Part shown: in pieces, positions 33,988 through 45,701 of the stretch
Numbering within the stretch: position 1 is the stretch's first letter
How the letters are laid out: each line of letters begins with the position of its first letter
Assembly (NCBI RefSeq): GCF_003369915.1
Contig: NW_022881625.1
Coordinates: forward strand, 9,858,001 to 9,922,000
Reading direction: 5' to 3'
Source: Drosophila miranda
Taxonomy: Eukaryota; Arthropoda; Insecta; Diptera; Drosophilidae
Length of the DNA: 64,000 bases
Position numbers and translations under genes: made by a program
The notes under the pieces: model-generated
Seen by the model: the letters and a program-made list of their open reading frames with translations, nothing else
What the model was told of the DNA's origin: nothing
Database searches by the model: none

Positions 33988-36198
33988 TCAATACCTAGCC
34001 CGGAATACCTCCTGCCGGTCGGTGGACACCAATAGCCGGTACCGGACGCCCCCGTCGTTGACCAGACGCTTCACCTTCCTTGCGGTTGGCTTTATCCGCG
34101 CGAGAGAGCGCGTGACGACGGCCGGCCACTCCTCGCGGTTGACGGCCCGCCACCGTGAGTTGTCCGCCGACCTCGTCTGGGGCCACGATGCCTGGCGCTG
34201 GAGCTCGGGCCGGCGCGCCTCCGCCCGCTCCCCTGGGCACGACGCCTGTCGGCCCAGCTTCGGACGCACGCCCTGGCCGGGTTCCGGCCATCGCCAAGGA
34301 CCTCTCTCCCATGGCTCAGGTGAGTGTTGTTCCGCGGCCTCGTCCTTCTTCGCTTCCGCCGTTGCTCTTGCGCCGTCATCCGCTTCGCCGTCGGCCGCCA
34401 CCTCGGCTTCGGGCGCCGCCGCTGGGCCCTCCGCCGTCAGTGATGTTGGCGTGTTCGTCGTGCCCTCCGTCTCGACCTCTGCCGTCCTCCCGGGCGCCTC
34501 CTCGGGCACCTCTTCGGCGGTGGGTGCCACCGCTGGGCCTGTCGACTCCTGTGGCCGTGCCCGCCGCCTCGGGTCCCGCTCGTCACTGGCGCGTGGTGCC
34601 TCCTCCCACAGTCGAGCCTCCCTCGCTTCTTGCCCGGGCTGCTGGGGCGCGGGCCCAGAGGCCCACGATATGTGCAGCGTTTGCACGTGCCTGCGAGACG
34701 AACGGCCCGATGGCGGCCCCTGTGGCCCGTGCCAGTGCTGCTGCTGCTGCTGATGCTGCTGCTGCTGACGCTGCTGCTGCTGATGCTGATGCTGCTGTTG
34801 CTGATGCTGCTGCTGCTGACGCTGCTGCTGCTGACGCTGCTGCTGCTGACCCCCTTGACCGCGCGCGTTGTCAGCCGGCGGCCGACGCCGGAACAGCTCT
34901 TCCTCTGCCCCGGTGACGGTGGGGCCTGCGGCCGTGGCTCCTCCTCGGACTCGACGTGTTCAGGGGTGGCTGCCAGAGCTCCTCCTCCTCCACCTCGGCT
35001 CGTCGTAGCCTCTCCTGCCACTTCTCTTCGGGCGACTGGACTCGAGCCGCCTTCGGCGCTGGTGGGCACTCCGCCTCCTCCTCGTCGCTGGAGATCACCG
35101 CCAGCCTGCCTGCCGCGTCCTCCGCCCGCGTCGCCCTTGCCTTCTCCGCTTCCGCACGCAGACGCGCCGTCTCCCTTCGCTCCGCTGCGTCGACCCGGCT
35201 AATACACCGCCATTGGTGCGCGACGTCTCGCTCGTGGCGCTCCGCCTCCGCTTCTTGCACCGCCTTTTCAGCCTCCTGCGTGGCCTTCAGCCTCTTTGCC
35301 AGCGTCAAGGCGTCCTCCCATACCCGCCGTTGTCTCCGCTCCTCCGCCGCCGCGCCCAGCGCGAACCGCCGGTGCCATTCCGCGAGGCGTCGTGCCTCAG
35401 CGGCCGCGTTATCTTCCGCGATGTCGGCCTGCGTTGCCTGCGGCTCTTTGACCGCGGTCTCGGTCGGCATTGTCTGCGGCTCTTTGACCGCGGTTTCGGC
35501 CGGCGTTGGCTGCGGCTCCTCGACCTGTGGGTCTGTCGGCCGCTGATCCCCTCGCCGCGCCGTCGACCTCCCCCTTGTGCGTGCCGACGACTCCTCTTCC
35601 TTGGCCGTACGCGTCGAACGCGTGGACGCCCGCTTCGAGGCCCGCTCACTGGGCTCCTCCTTCCGCGTCTCCGTGCGCCCCTCCTTCCTCCCTCAGGCCG
35701 CTCCTCGCGCTTGCTGGGGTGGGGCTTCTCGCGCTTGTCGGTGCGGGGCTCTTCGTGCCTGCTGGTCCGGGGCTCCTTGCGCCTGCTGGTCCGGCGCTCC
35801 TCGCGCTTGCCGGTGCGGGACTCCTCGCGTCTGCTGGTCCGGTGCTCCTTGCGCTTGCCGGTGTGGGGCTCCTCGCGCTTGCTGGTGCGGAGCCCCTCGC
35901 GCTTGCTGGTGCGGGGCTCCTTGCTACTGCTGGTCCGGGGCTCCTCGCGCTTGGTGTGGGGCTCCTCGCGTCTGCTGGTCCGGGGCTCCTCGCGCTTCGC
36001 CTCGCGTGCGCGTTCTCTCCGTGGCGCCGGCTCCCAGCTCACCAATTCTAGGTCACTTTCCGCCTCGGTGTACCCCGGCGATACCATGGGGGACACCGTC
36101 GGTCCCATGGATCCCGCGGTTGACACTAGCGGTGAGGCCAACAATTGTAGCTCCGGGGACCTACTCCTACTCGACCTTTGCTCCTCGTGCTGCTGCAT
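33988..36198 (-). pseudogene. Extra ORF downstream of pol: charged repeats, coiled coil, polyQ/S, C-terminal domain
   Basis: Sense-strand frames (36198-35305, 35470-34871, 34686-33988) overlap and look like one protein of roughly 700 codons broken by frameshifts. In order: an N-terminus with about fifteen degenerate K-R-E-E-P-R-T-S repeats; an Arg/Ser-rich stretch; a coiled-coil-like region rich in Ala, Glu and Arg; a polyQ/polyS tract from a CTG array at 34735-34855; a Pro/Ala/Glu-rich stretch; and a less biased C-terminus (about the last 60 residues). I see no signal peptide, transmembrane segment or glycoprotein-like region, so it is not an obvious env. GC-rich DNA opens several frames, but the sense frames have the most protein-like composition. 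Function unknown. Confidence 0.55.
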
Positions 36199-37214
36199 CT
36201 TACCCTTTTTCTTTTTTTTACGTGGTCAACTTTTGAAAAGACCTGATCGAGCGCTGCTCCCCCTTTATAAGGGCTCGTGCCGGTGTTCACCGTTCCCTGT
36301 AACGGTGCCTTACATGGGCCCGTGGGCCGGCTCTCTCTTGCTTTCCAGCTGGCTCTCTCGCTCGCTCCCGTTTTGAAAGTTATCCGCGCCTCTCGCCGCG
36401 TTAACCCTAGGGTGCCCCCTGATTTTGTTAGCTTTCCTTCGGTTCCCACTTTTCTTCCTTTTCCCCTTTTTTTATTTATTTTTATTTGGCCTTTTCTACT
36501 TCCAGGTCTGGCGACGTGTTGCCCGGCTCCGCCTTGGATCTGGTAAGCCTCCCGAGTTATTGGGTTCCTCATCTCACCTTGCCTTTCTTCCAGCCCGTCC
36601 TTGGGTTCCAGTCCAGGGTGCTGACCGATCTCCCAGCTCGTGACCAATAGGTCCTCCGACCTTTCGCCCGTGCTGCCAAACATCGGCCCGCCCCCCGTGG
36701 GCAGCTCCGCCCGTCTCTGGATCGGCTTAGACGCGGATGTCACCCCCGTGCAGCGCCTCGGACCCAGGGATCATCCGATTCCCCAGCCGGTAGACCGCGC
36801 ACGGGCGGCATCCGCTTTTGTCCCGCCATCCCCGACGTTAGCAGCTGGCTTCGATGCCCTGGACCCGGACCCGAACTTCTGCTCATCTCGGAACCCCTTC
36901 TCGGGCGCCCCCCCGTCCGTCGACGCACCACGCAACCCGCCCCCCCAGGGATAGTGGTAACCCGGGTATCTTCTACCTTCTTTGCCTTTGATCAGTTCCA
37001 ATTGGCTGACGAGCTAATCCTCCTTTTTTTTTTCTTGTAGGTCCAGCTTTATTGGTCCGCCGGCCGCCGTCTGCTGCTCCGTTTTAGTGAACCTTAGTTG
37101 TAAGAGCATCCTGTACGGCCTTGTCCTACGTGGCATCAAGTTGGGCCACCCGCTCCTCCCCTGTGGGCGATTCATGTCCTGCGTGACACGCGTGGTTCTT
37201 AGTTTTATTGAACC
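36199..37214 (-). other. Segment between pol and the extra ORF, with a direct repeat
   Basis: It contains a purine-rich tract (minus strand) just before the extra ORF start (about 36204-36225) and a near-perfect direct repeat of about 70 bp at about 37079-37150 and 37201-37270 (GAACCTTAGTTGTAAGAG), period 122 bp; the second copy overlaps the pol end. No ORF is supported. Confidence 0.5.
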
Positions 37215-39905
37215 TTAGTTGTAAGAGTATCTCGTACGACCTTGTCCTGCGTGGCATCCAGCTGGGACTCTCCTTTCTGCCCCTGCCGTTAGTCTCTGTC
37301 TTCCGTGCTCGTCCACCCTTCTCCGTATGCCTCGCCCGTTGCCCCTCCTTGTGCGTCGTCTACGCTTCGGCTCCCGGGCCTGTTTTAGGGGTTCCTTCCC
37401 GGGTTGTGGCTTCAGGTCCCCTATATGGGCGGTCCGCGTCCGTTTCTCGCTGTCCTTTCTTAAGTTACAAATGACCGGGGACACGAAATCCATTATGGTG
37501 TAGGGCCCGTCATATTTCGGGGCCAGTTTTGCCGCAAACCCTTCGGCCGCGTTGGATAGATGGTGTTGCTTGGCCCATACCTTGTCTCCAATCGTGGGTT
37601 TCCACGCTCTCCTCCTCAGGTTATAATACCTCGCCTGGTCCTGCGCCGCTCTTTCGAGATTCCGCCTCACCAGTTGAAACACCTCTCTCAACTTGGCCGC
37701 GTTCTCGTCCGGAGTGTGCGTGCCCTGTCCTGTGCCAAGCGCTTCGTCATCGTATAGAGCCTTTGGTAGCCTCGGCTCTCTCCCTTGGACCACGAACGCC
37801 GGCGAGTACCCGGTGGATTCGGACACACCTGAATTTACGGCCAACATTATCTCTGGCCATTTCTCATCCCAGTTCCTCTGGTTCCCTTCGGTGAACTGAG
37901 CTATCATAGTTTTCACTGTCCGGTTAGTTCGCTCCGTCGGGCTCTCCTGCGGCGTGTACGGGGCCGTGAACTGATGCCGTACACCCATCTGCTCCAAAAA
38001 CCTCTTAAAAGCTCTACTGGTGAACTGGACGCCATTATCCGTGATCACCACCTTCGGCACGCCAAACCGGGACACGATGCGCTCTCGGAACGCTTTCGTT
38101 AGTTCTTCCGCAGTGGCCTTTCTCAAGGGGACCAACTCGGTCCATTTCGAGAACCGATCCACCATCACCAATAACATGGCATTCCCATGCTTTGACCTGG
38201 GCAGAGGGCCCACGAAGTCGGCACACACCGTTGCCCACGGCTCTTCTGGCACTTGTGTCAGCATTTTCCCGGCCGCCTGCAGTTGACTTGGTTTGTAGCG
38301 TATGCAGCTTTCACACTTTCTCACGTATGTCCTCACATCTCGGTGCATCCCCGGCCAGTAGTATCGGGCGGCTACTCGGGCCATCGTCCTTCTGCCGCCC
38401 GCGTGCCCCGCCTCCGGCGAGTCGTGATTCTCTCTTATAACTCTCTCTCTTAGATCCTTCGGTACGCATAACTTCCATGATGCTATCTCCTCTTCTCCAG
38501 CCCGGTGCGGGATGTGCCGGTATATCCGGCCTGCTTCCTCGACGTAATCCGGATATTTCCTCGGTTCCGTCCTCATCCTCTCTTTGACCTTTTTCCATCC
38601 GCACTCTGCCTCCGGTTCGTGTCCCTTTTCTGCTTCCTCCTCGGTGGTTCTCAGGCATCGCTCCGCCAATGGCTGTCGGGACAGTGCATCCGCCACTACG
38701 TTCAGCTGCCCTTTCCTATATGCCACTTCGAAGTCGTATTGTTGTAGCTCCAGCGCCCACCTGGCGATCCTCCCTGTTGGGCTCTCGATGCTGTTCAACC
38801 ATTTCAACGCCATGTGATCCGTGACCACCTTGAAATGGTATCCCTCCAGATAGGGCTTTAGCTTTCTTATAGCCCATACAATGGCCAGACACTCCTTTTC
38901 AGTCGCCGAATAGTTCTTTTCTGCGCTATTCAGAGTCCTACTGGCGTATGAGATGACCCTCTCGCCCTTCTCCGTCTCTTGCGTCAGGATCGCCCCCAGT
39001 CCGTAGTCGCTGGCGTCCGTGTGGAGCACGAATTTCTTTGAGAAATCTGGGCATGCCAACACCGGATCTGCTGTCAGCCGACTTATTACGTCCTCGAACG
39101 CTTGTTGCTGTTCCGTTGACCATTCCCACTTGGCCTTCTTCTTCAGCAAAGGGCTGAGGGGCTGCACCAACGTGGCGAATCCCTTTACGAAACGCCGGTA
39201 CCAGGAGGCCACGCCCAAGTATTGTCGTAGCTCTTTGACACTCGCTGGCGGCTGCAACTCCTTAATGGCCGCCACTTTCTCGGGATCGGTGCAGATTCCG
39301 TCTCCCTTTACCAAATGCCCCAGGTATCGTAGCTCCTTCCTAAAAAATTGACACTTGTCCACATTTAGGCGCAAGTTGGCGTTCTTCAACCGTCGAAAAA
39401 CTTCTTCGAGGTTGCGCTTGTGCTCCTCCTCGGTACGGCCGATGACAATGATGTCGTCTTGGTACGCGAACGCGTGTGGCATCATCTCGGGGCCTATCAC
39501 CTGGTCCAATGCCCTCTGAAACGTAGCCGAGGCTGAGTGGAGTCCGAATGGCATCACCTTCCACTGGAACAGCCCTTTGCCGGGCACCGTGAACGCGGTG
39601 AACTTTCTACTGCCTTCCTCCAGTGGTATCTGCCAATATCCGTCCTTTAAGTCCAAGCTACTGATGAACCGTGCCTCCCTGAGCTGGTCCAAAATATAGT
39701 CTATTCTTGGCATGGGGTACGCATCCTTGATGGACTTCGCGTTTATCTGTCTGAAGTCCTCGCATAATCTCCACTTTCCCGTCTTCTTTTTGACCATCAC
39801 GATGGGTGAACTGTACGGGCTCTTCGATGTCTCAATACACCCTCTTTCCAGCTTGCATCTTGGGATTTTTGGGATAGTAGCGCTGTTTGACCGGCTGTGC
39901 ATCAC
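37215..39905 (-). pseudogene. pol: reverse transcriptase, RNase H, integrase
   Basis: This is a long open frame. RT begins near 39880 after a frameshift from the protease frame. The Y-Q-D-D catalytic motif lies near 39460. RNase H follows with H-T-D-A-S-D-Y-G. Integrase comes next: an H-C zinc domain with Y-Y-W-P-G-M and C-x2-C, the core with D-F-V-G-P, V-I-T-D-N-G and the P-T-E-R catalytic Glu, and a GPY-type C-terminal module (Y-D-G-P-Y-T). An Arg-rich tail follows, with stop at 37215. The polymerase domains themselves are intact; the break lies at their N-terminal edge. Confidence 0.92.
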
Positions 39906-40635
39906 ACATAGAGATCGTGTGTGTAGCTATGTTCGACACTCCCTTCAGTTCTCGGAACTCTTCCAACTCCTTTGCCAGAAAGTTTTCAACCGATCCCTCC
40001 TCCGCTTGCGTTCCGTCGGATGCGGGCTCGACAGACCATCCCGTGTTCGCTACCACCGCCACTGACAACTTCTCCTCCAACCGCCCCTGGCGGTGGCTTC
40101 TCGCCGGGATCACAATCCTGTGTCCCGCACAGGTCACCTCTGCTCCGACCGCGGCGAGGAAATCCCATCCCAGAACCAGCTCATCTATTACTCCGGGCAA
40201 CACGAGAAGCGGGATTGTAACGATCTTGTCCCCGAAGGCCAGCTCCACCTCGATCTGGGAATTGATTTCCCGGCTGCGTCCGTCAGCCAGCCGCACCAGC
40301 TTCCTCGTCTCTTTCTGTCGCCCCTCTTCCCCCAGTCTACTCGCCGCCTCGCAGCTGATAAAACTGCTTGTCGCCCCGGTATCGACCGTTGCTTTCCAGT
40401 TGCTGCCCGCGATCCTCACTACCGCCGACAGCTGGACATCCTCCTCCGTGAGTTCTCCTATGAGCTTTGGGGGGCTTCGTCTTGCGACCCTGGCACGGCC
40501 CTCCGCGGCTTGGGTCGCGGGGCGTTTCCCGCTTTCTGGCAGCACTGCCATGTCGGGGCTCCTACTTTGCCGCACCTCCAGCAGAATGTTATAGGTCGGC
40601 CATCGCATGCTTGCGCCAATGGCGGTCACTTCCAC
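39832..40635 (-). pseudogene. Aspartic protease and start of RT
   Basis: Protease with D-T-G-A-T-S-S-F (Asp at about residue 85), flap region and the G-W-D-F-L motif, then the linker and first residues of the RT domain. The frame closes at 39832 and RT continues one frame over, so a small indel near 39840-39880 separates them. Confidence 0.88.
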
Positions 40636-41851
40636 ATCGTCGACACGCCTGGGCTGGGTTTTTCACGAACCCAGCCTCTATGTTCGTGTTCGCTTGGTCG
40701 TCCCGCCGCGTTGGGACCGGCCTTTTTTCCCTTGTCGAATCAGAGCTGGCTGTCGTGTCGCCCTGGCAGCGGCGACATATCTCCGTTACTGCCGGATGAG
40801 CGAACGGATTGTTTGCTTTTGCCTTATTCGCCGGACACTCCCGTTGGAACTCCAGCCGGTCCCTCTCCAGAGCCTCAAACTCGTCGGCCAGCGTCATCAT
40901 GTGATCCAGGTCTCTGCACCTATGTGGCCGGATGAACACCCTCAGATCGGGCATGCTGTTGTCTCTAATGAGCTCCAACTGCTCTTCGGGCGTGCATTTT
41001 AGTGGCCGCATAAGGGTCTGCATCTCCACCATGTAGTCCTTGAATGGCTCTCCCCATCTTTGCTTCCTCAACCTCACCTCCTGGAGTAATTTTTCAAAAT
41101 ACCCCCTCGGCAGGAAGTATGCTTGGAAGCTACGCGCAAATGCGTCCCATGTCTGCCACTGCCTGTTGTTGGCTACAAACCACATGAGCGCCCGACCCTT
41201 TAGCAGCTCAGGCATGGCTCGCGGAATTAGATTCAACTCCAACCCGTACATGTCGGCTGACCACTCGATCTGTTCCAGGAACTCGAGTGGTTTCGCTGTT
41301 CCGTCGAACCGAAACGACTACTCCCTGACCTGCTTGGCGACGTGGGCAAAACTCGAACTGTGCGGTCTCGTGGTTTGTTCATCTAGTCCCCGTCGACGAT
41401 CCTCCCCTGCTCTCCCTTCTTCCAATCCCTGTGGGTTTCTCGCGCCCCCTTGCTCCGGCTGTGCTGGCCTGGTTGGCCTCTCCCCACTCTCTGCCCGCGG
41501 TCGGCTAGGCGACCGGCTTTTCACCGGGACCGCCAGGCTCGCGATGAGCTCCTCTGGGGTCTCGGACGGCCGTCTCCACAGCGTTACTTGCTCCGCACTC
41601 GCCGGCAGCGTCAGGCGCTCGTATGGATCCGCCCCGTCCTCCATTTGGGCCGCGGTCACGGCTCCTCCCGCCTTCATCTCCCAGGCCTCGAGCGCGTCCG
41701 CATACTCCGGTTCCTCTCCGTGTTTCTCTATCCACTCCTTGAAGATTCGGCGCATCTCGGTCAGCGTGCCTTCCAATCGAAGACCGCACGCCCGCGCGCA
41801 CTGGACCAAGTCCTCTTTCCTCAATGAATGAACCCATCGTCGGCTCCTCAT
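40589..41851 (-). pseudogene. gag with in-frame TAG and broken zinc-knuckle end
   Basis: It starts at 41851. The N-terminal part (178 codons) is closed by TAG at 41318-41320. The same frame then continues with capsid features (F-D-G-T-A-K-P-L-E-F-L-E, about 41305-41270) to a first zinc-knuckle-like C-R-R-C-G near 40640. After that it passes out of frame; a second knuckle-like motif is readable in the third frame near 40555-40600. At least two lesions are present, so intact Gag cannot be made from this copy without readthrough or frameshifting. Confidence 0.82.
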
Positions 41852-41922
41852 TTTTATGCCCTCGCGATACCAAACTCAATACCGCCCTTCCCAAATGCAC
41901 TTTGTCTTTTGCTTGTCGAGAG

Positions 41923-41940
41923 GCCCCACGTTGGGCGCCA
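41923..41940 (-). other. Primer-binding site, tRNA-Lys type
   Basis: The minus strand reads TGGCGCCCAACGTGGGGC, an 18-base match to the tRNA-Lys(1,2) primer site used by several retroviruses and by Osvaldo-type elements. Two bases separate it from the LTR end. Confidence 0.9.
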
Positions 41941-41942
41941 GT

Positions 41943-42873
41943 TGTAACGGTCCGTTCTTTTCCCGTCTGATGCAGCTGGGCTGGCTCAGCGGTCGGTAGG
42001 CTCGCTGCAACAATATTTGTATGTTGCCCCGACGACAAGTAAGAAGGCACGGGTTGGGTCTTGTACTGGTATGCTAATATGCTTTATTGGTATTTTAAGT
42101 CTATCTTATGCTATTCCGACTCCGGTGGTTCGATGAGCGTGTCGCTCCCTGGGCCCCCCACGGCGTCGCCGAGCGTGGCACCGCCGGCACTACTGACTGG
42201 GGCTAGCGATTCTTGGCACGTGGCCCAAATCCGCCTCTCAGTCAGGCGCCTGACGCGTTCGCTCTCACTCGACTCCCTTGGCTTTGCGGGCCGAGGGTGC
42301 CTCACTCCTGGTGGGTTGCGCGTCAAGCGTGGCACCGTTGGTTCAAGGGATTGGGGTCTTTGGCTCTTGGCTGCACGCTCGAGTCCGCCTCTCAATCCTC
42401 ACACAAAGTGTTCGCTTTCTAACGCTCTTTTCCCTTCGCTTGGTCTCACTCTTGTCGCTCACTGTGCACTTCACTCTTGCTAGCTCCGTTTGCTGACTGT
42501 CCTCTGTTCCTGGTCGCGGCCCTCCTCTTATAGGCTCGCATCTGCGTCAGCGCCGCCGATGCCGCCTGGCGCTAACAGCACTTTCCGCCATGCGGTGCCC
42601 GTATTTTACCATCGGCGTTCCTTCATTCCCTTGTCGCTTTCCAACGTGACCTGGCTGGTGGCGTGATCTCATGACCATATTCGGTCATGCGCTGGGCCAC
42701 TGCCGGCCCGATCCCGCCATCCCGCGGCTCTCTCTCCAGGGGTCCTCCCCTCTCATCTTGGGTCCCCGGGAGAGCTCTCCTCGGAAATTCGCCGCCTCCG
42801 GATATCCCCGGATAACGGCCGTTAGCGCTTAACCCTGCACTGCCCCCTACGTGTGGGAATACCTTTCCTCACA
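41943..42873 (-). repeat. 5' LTR (931 bp)
   Basis: Minus-strand termini are TGTGAGG and CGTTACA. A TATAAGA box is readable on the minus strand near 42529-42536 (also in the 3' LTR near 32931-32938) and is a plausible promoter core. Confidence 0.88.
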
Positions 42874-43505
42874 CTGTATCTAATCGCGCCTGCCTTGCTG
42901 TGTACCCACTGTAGATGCATATGTACATACAGTTGTTAATCAATGTCCGTTGATTGTCGCATCGTTGCTTGGAAGGGGAATCCCCCTAATATTAAAGCTG
43001 GGATCCTATGCCAGAGCAGAACGCAATACTTTTCATATCCCACCTTGGGTTTCCTTAACCAATCCCATAACTTTCGACATTGACAATGAGGCTTCATAAG
43101 CATTCGTTCGCTCACAGTCATTATCATAATGATGATGATAATGATAATAATGTGCATGTGTGTGGTGTGTGACTCTCGTTTAGGACCTGAGCTCAAAAGT
43201 GCAATGGACGGCAGAAAAATCAACACGAGCATATTCAAGGGGTAAAGATATGTATCTTTGGCACACCGAAGTGCCGACACTCTTTCAATTCAAGCTTGTT
43301 CACAGCCCAGCGATTCGCAAATGCGGCCAATGAGTATGTGTTGTGAGTATATAACAGCCCATCCGATCTGATCAGGCGATTCATCAGTGAAGATTTTCTC
43401 TCCTTTCGCTTTTCTGCCTAGTGGGGTCCCAAGTGTGGGAAAAGCCACGAGGGCGTGAAACTCAAGAAAAGCATGAAGAAAATTAAGATTGAACCGGTGA
43501 CTAGC
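42874..43505. other. Downstream flank of painless copy 1
   Basis: The first 45 bp are unique; the rest is the start of the painless duplication. It contains a GAT/AAT microsatellite (about 43115-43155). No gene was seen. Confidence 0.5.
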
Positions 43506-45701
43506 TCATGGTCTTCCTCGAGCGAACCGACTGCCTTTGTTCAATTGGGACGATGAGGTCTGAGCGTGTCCATCTCGGCCAGTGAGAACTTGCTAGTAGC
43601 GGGTCAGCAGATTGGTGCGGACAATGGCGGCGTTCAGTTCCGCCTGGGCCTTGATGGCCTGTGGGAAAAGAGAGGGGAGAAAACAGTTGTATAAAGCCGA
43701 GGAAGAAAAGGAAATATAAACCCACCTGAGTATCGCTGACAGCCAGACCATTCAGGAGATTGAACAGCACAATGGTCATGAAGACCACAAAGAGCAGGAA
43801 GATCAGGTAAGTGTAGACGCTGTCAAACTTTATGTCACCGGCATCAAATTCTCCCGTGAGCATCACAATCGTCTTGATGAGCGCCTCGATGGGCACGGAG
43901 AATGTGTTGAAGTGACCATCATCTTCTCCCTCCTTTGCTGGCTCTGGCGTGCTGTCCTTCGGAGAGGAGGAATCCACCTGGGGCTTGCCAAACAGTATGT
44001 AGAAGCACAGACTAAACGTAAGCACAAAGATCGAGTAGAGAGCAAAGCTCTTGATGAAGCTGCTGGAGACGGCGCGCAGCATGAGCATGTGCGTCGAAAT
44101 TGAGAGTACTGGCAGGGAGCCAACCAGCAGGCAGAACTCCACGGACACCAGCAGAATGGTGAAGACGGCCAGTATGCGCTGCGTCTCCTTGTCGTAGCTG
44201 GCTTCCATGCAGGTTAGGATCGACAAGACAATGAGAGCCACCTCCATCAGGTTCGTGATGGACCTGAAGTACAGCAGCGGCGACATGGCAAGCTGTATGA
44301 CCTCTCGGATCATGAGATACACAATCCCTATCCAAGAGAACAGGCCGAAGAGGGCAGTCAGGCCCGTGTGGTCGCTTTCGTGGAACTTAAGGAGCGTATG
44401 CGTGATAATGGAGGCAGTGATGAGAGAGTAAAGTAGAAAGTTCAGATAGAAGATCACCGAGAGGCGGTGCCACTTGAGGAAGAGGAAACTCGAGATTAGC
44501 GGGTGGTGCAGCAGGTAACGCAGCTCCTTGGAATCGGCGATGTATGCGATTGGAGTCATCTCGTCCTCCAATTGGTGAGGATGGCCAATGCTCCGCTTGT
44601 CCGACTGCCCGGGCTCTCGCTGGCGTCTCATCAGATTCTTGTAGTTGATGATGATCTCGAAACTCTGGTCACCGGGCTTCTCCCCGTTGGTGGTGATGCA
44701 GGAATCGAAGTGCTCCTCCAGCACTTTCGGGTCCATCTCCTGTATGGGAAGATCTCCGAACGCGCTTCTCGCCCCGATGTACGCTCCCTGCCGTAGAAGC
44801 TCCTGTGCCACCTTTGTGTTGCGATACTTGACCGCATAGGAGAGTGGCACCAGGCCAGCCTTGTCCGCCTCATTGATGTCCACACGATCGCTCTCGAGCA
44901 GCAGCTGGAAGCAGCGCTGGTGGTCACAGAAGTCGTCCAGCGGCTGCTCACCCAGGCGACTGATAACCGCGTTCAGCAGCTTGGAGTGCGATGTCAGCCT
45001 CAGCTGCGGATGCTTCAACAGCTTCTCTAGCGCCCTGTGGTTGCCCCAGATTACGGCCAACTCCACGGGGCTGATGTCGCTTAATTTTAAAGGATTAATG
45101 TTGATGCCCGTCTCGAGGATGGCCTCAAAGGCTCGCTGCTTGCCCCGCTTGATACTCTCCGCCAGCAGGGACTGATACTCCTCCTGGTTGGCATTGCATT
45201 GGTTGTCTGCGTTTCCGCTGACGTTCTGGTGGTACTCCGCGAACTGTTGCTCGAACTGGTTCTCGTCTCCGTCCCGCAGCGTGCGGAGGAGTCGCTCGCA
45301 GTCGATCTCTGCTCCGGCCTCGCGCAGCTCCGGCAACGGCAGTTCCGGATACTGATCCCTCAGAATCTGGCGTACCTGCCCGTTCCGATAGCTGTCAATG
45401 TCCAACTGTGGTTGTTTCAGGAAAAGTCGGATCAGCTCCAGCTTAGTGCCTGCCTCAATCTTTCTATTCTTCAGCACATGGTGGAGGGGCGTGAACTCGC
45501 CCTGATCCACCAAATTCGGAGAGGCTCCGTACTCGAGCAGCAGCTGAATGCAGGGGACCACCTGAGAGGCATTCGATCGTCCTGGCGATTGGCCTGGGCA
45601 CCGCTGTCCAGGGCAGTGTGGAATTCCCGTATGTCCCGATTAGCGAGGGCTGCGCTCAGCTGGCCCTGCGGATCGATGAAACCGCAGTTGTTAGAGCTCA
45701 T
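43506..45701 (-). pseudogene. pain: painless (TRPA-family channel), copy 1
   Basis: Painless is a TRPA-family cation channel for heat and mechanical nociception in Drosophila. The start at 45701 opens 43 codons of N-terminus. About 100 codons of the family protein are then missing and the frame shifts (near 45570). From 45561 a long frame encodes ankyrin-type repeats (e.g. G-E-F-T-P-L-H-H-V-L), six predicted membrane segments and the pore loop T-I-V-M-L-T-G-E-F-D-A-G. After V-S-D-T-Q comes a 67-nt intron (43659-43725; GTGGGT...CACAG). The next exon has a private TAG at 43593-43595 and then loses similarity, lacking about 130 C-terminal residues. Pseudogene. Confidence 0.92.

Larger units (their letters stand above)
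32471..42873 (-). mobile_element. Ty3/gypsy element, Osvaldo/Ulysses-like, with an extra 3' ORF
   Basis: It is oriented on the minus strand. The 5' LTR is 41943-42873, with a tRNA-Lys-type primer site next to it. gag (41851-40589), protease (40635-39832) and RT-RNase H-integrase (39905-37215) follow, then about 3.9 kb with a large charged ORF, a polypurine tract (33278-33293) and the 3' LTR (32471-33277, truncated). RT has Y-Q-D-D. Integrase has an HHCC domain, D-D-E core and GPY-type module. The LTRs differ by substitutions and indels, and gag and pol frames are broken, so this insertion is older than the two 5.6-kb gypsy copies. The Osvaldo/Ulysses affinity rests on primer type and overall size; it is inference. 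Confidence 0.88.

Noticed and set aside
33251..37000. Plus-strand ORFs and intron-like junctions across the Osvaldo/Ulysses-like element
   Set aside because: They are shadows of GC- and purine-rich minus-strand coding sequence. All recognisable domains and the LTR signals are on the minus strand.
43615..43735. Open frame continuing past V-S-D-T-Q as a novel painless C-terminus
   Set aside because: It reads through a short intron with good GTGGGT and CACAG ends; the family sequence resumes after it in the proper frame.
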